From: Chitinophagales bacterium
Lineage (GTDB): Bacteria > Bacteroidota > Bacteroidia > Chitinophagales > BACL12
Direction of reading: 5' to 3'
Assembly (NCBI GenBank): GCA_014380545.1
Contig: JACMJP010000451.1
Location: 1 to 6,927, forward strand
DNA: 6,927 nt
Below, piece after piece: positions 6,619-6,927 of the stretch (position 1 is the first letter of the stretch; each line of letters starts with the position of its first letter). The notes under the pieces were generated by a model. That model was not told where the DNA came from and ran no database searches. It saw only the letters and a program-made list of their open reading frames with translations. The position numbers and the translations under genes are program-made.

Positions 6619-6927
6619 TCAGCAAAATATATTTTCCGGCGGAAGAAAAATTGAAGAGGTAAATATGAAAGTATAACTTACTTCTGAATAGTGATTTATT
6701 TTTTTATTTATCGAAGCAAACAAATGCGCATCCTTAAATCCGGGAAGTTCATGTGCTTCATAATTTTTCAGCGTCCGCATTTGTTTTTCTCCTGAATTAT
6801 TGGCTGGTATATTCTCAAAGTCTTTTTTCAGTTCTTTGTTTAAATAACATTTGCCATAGCAATGCATATCAGGCTTGTTGTTATTCACACATAAATTTTC
6901 CGTAATAAAGGTCTTATGCAAATTATA
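6619..6927 (-). CDS. Small Cys-motif protein (CYGKCYL), 5' end outside window
   Basis: The frame is open to the right window edge (a TTG at 6921 is internal) and stops at the TGA at 6619-6621, giving at least 102 residues. The key block is NLCVNNNKPDMHCYGKCYL (about 6844-6897), with cysteines at 6889-6891, 6859-6861 and 6847-6849 and a neighbouring His. It resembles a Bacteroidota small-protein type I recall with the form LCxNxxKPxMxCxGKCYL followed by a Lys-rich segment; those start with a hydrophobic membrane segment, which would lie outside the window here. The C-terminal part is hydrophobic with FLPP (SYTFIFTSSIFLPP). The C-x-G-x-C motif could bind copper or zinc or form a disulfide. It lies 50 bases upstream of the lipoprotein gene on the same strand, so it is probably the first or an early gene of that operon. 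The recalled family has no named function that I know of. Confidence 0.75.
   Translation of the reverse strand, partial: YNLHKTFITENLCVNNNKPDMHCYGKCYLNKELKKDFENIPANNSGEKQMRTLKNYEAHELPGFKDAHLFASINKKINHYSEVSYTFIFTSSIFLPPENIFC

Overview
The window comes from an AT-rich member of the Bacteroidota. Four things point there: a protein with a C-terminal type IX secretion (T9SS) sorting domain, a TonB-dependent receptor, an exact TAnnTTTG promoter element of the Bacteroidota type, and start codons without Shine-Dalgarno sequences. Species cannot be told from this sequence. I see no rRNA, tRNA, CRISPR array, transposase or integrase gene.

Layout, left to right. Bases 1-1223 (+) are the C-terminal part of a TonB-dependent outer-membrane receptor that begins before the window. 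A good intrinsic terminator (1294-1333) follows, then a promoter -7 element (1346-1353). Bases 1380-3437 (+) encode a secreted 685-residue protein with four tandem Ig-like repeats, a further Ig-like segment, a PKD domain and a T9SS sorting tail. Bases 3438-3756 hold no gene but are rich in inverted repeats: a weak terminator hairpin, a 132-base imperfect inverted-repeat element and a 9-bp hairpin. Bases 3757-5253 (+) encode a helical, TPR-like 498-residue protein of a conserved but uncharacterised Bacteroidota type.

On the minus strand, read right to left, three genes look like one operon: a small Cys-motif protein cut by the window edge (6619-6927), an acidic, His-containing lipoprotein (6167-6568), and an outer-membrane beta-barrel protein with CNTCGC at its mature N-terminus (5259-6167). 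The last two overlap by one base (TAATG). Their cysteine and histidine content suggests envelope metal handling, possibly copper, but this is inference. The TonB receptor at the left edge may serve the same pathway, since similar barrels occur with such genes elsewhere; here it lies about 4 kb away on the other strand.

The two least explained items are the inverted-repeat element at 3496-3627 and the possible metal operon. I found no clear evidence of a wholly new system in this window.
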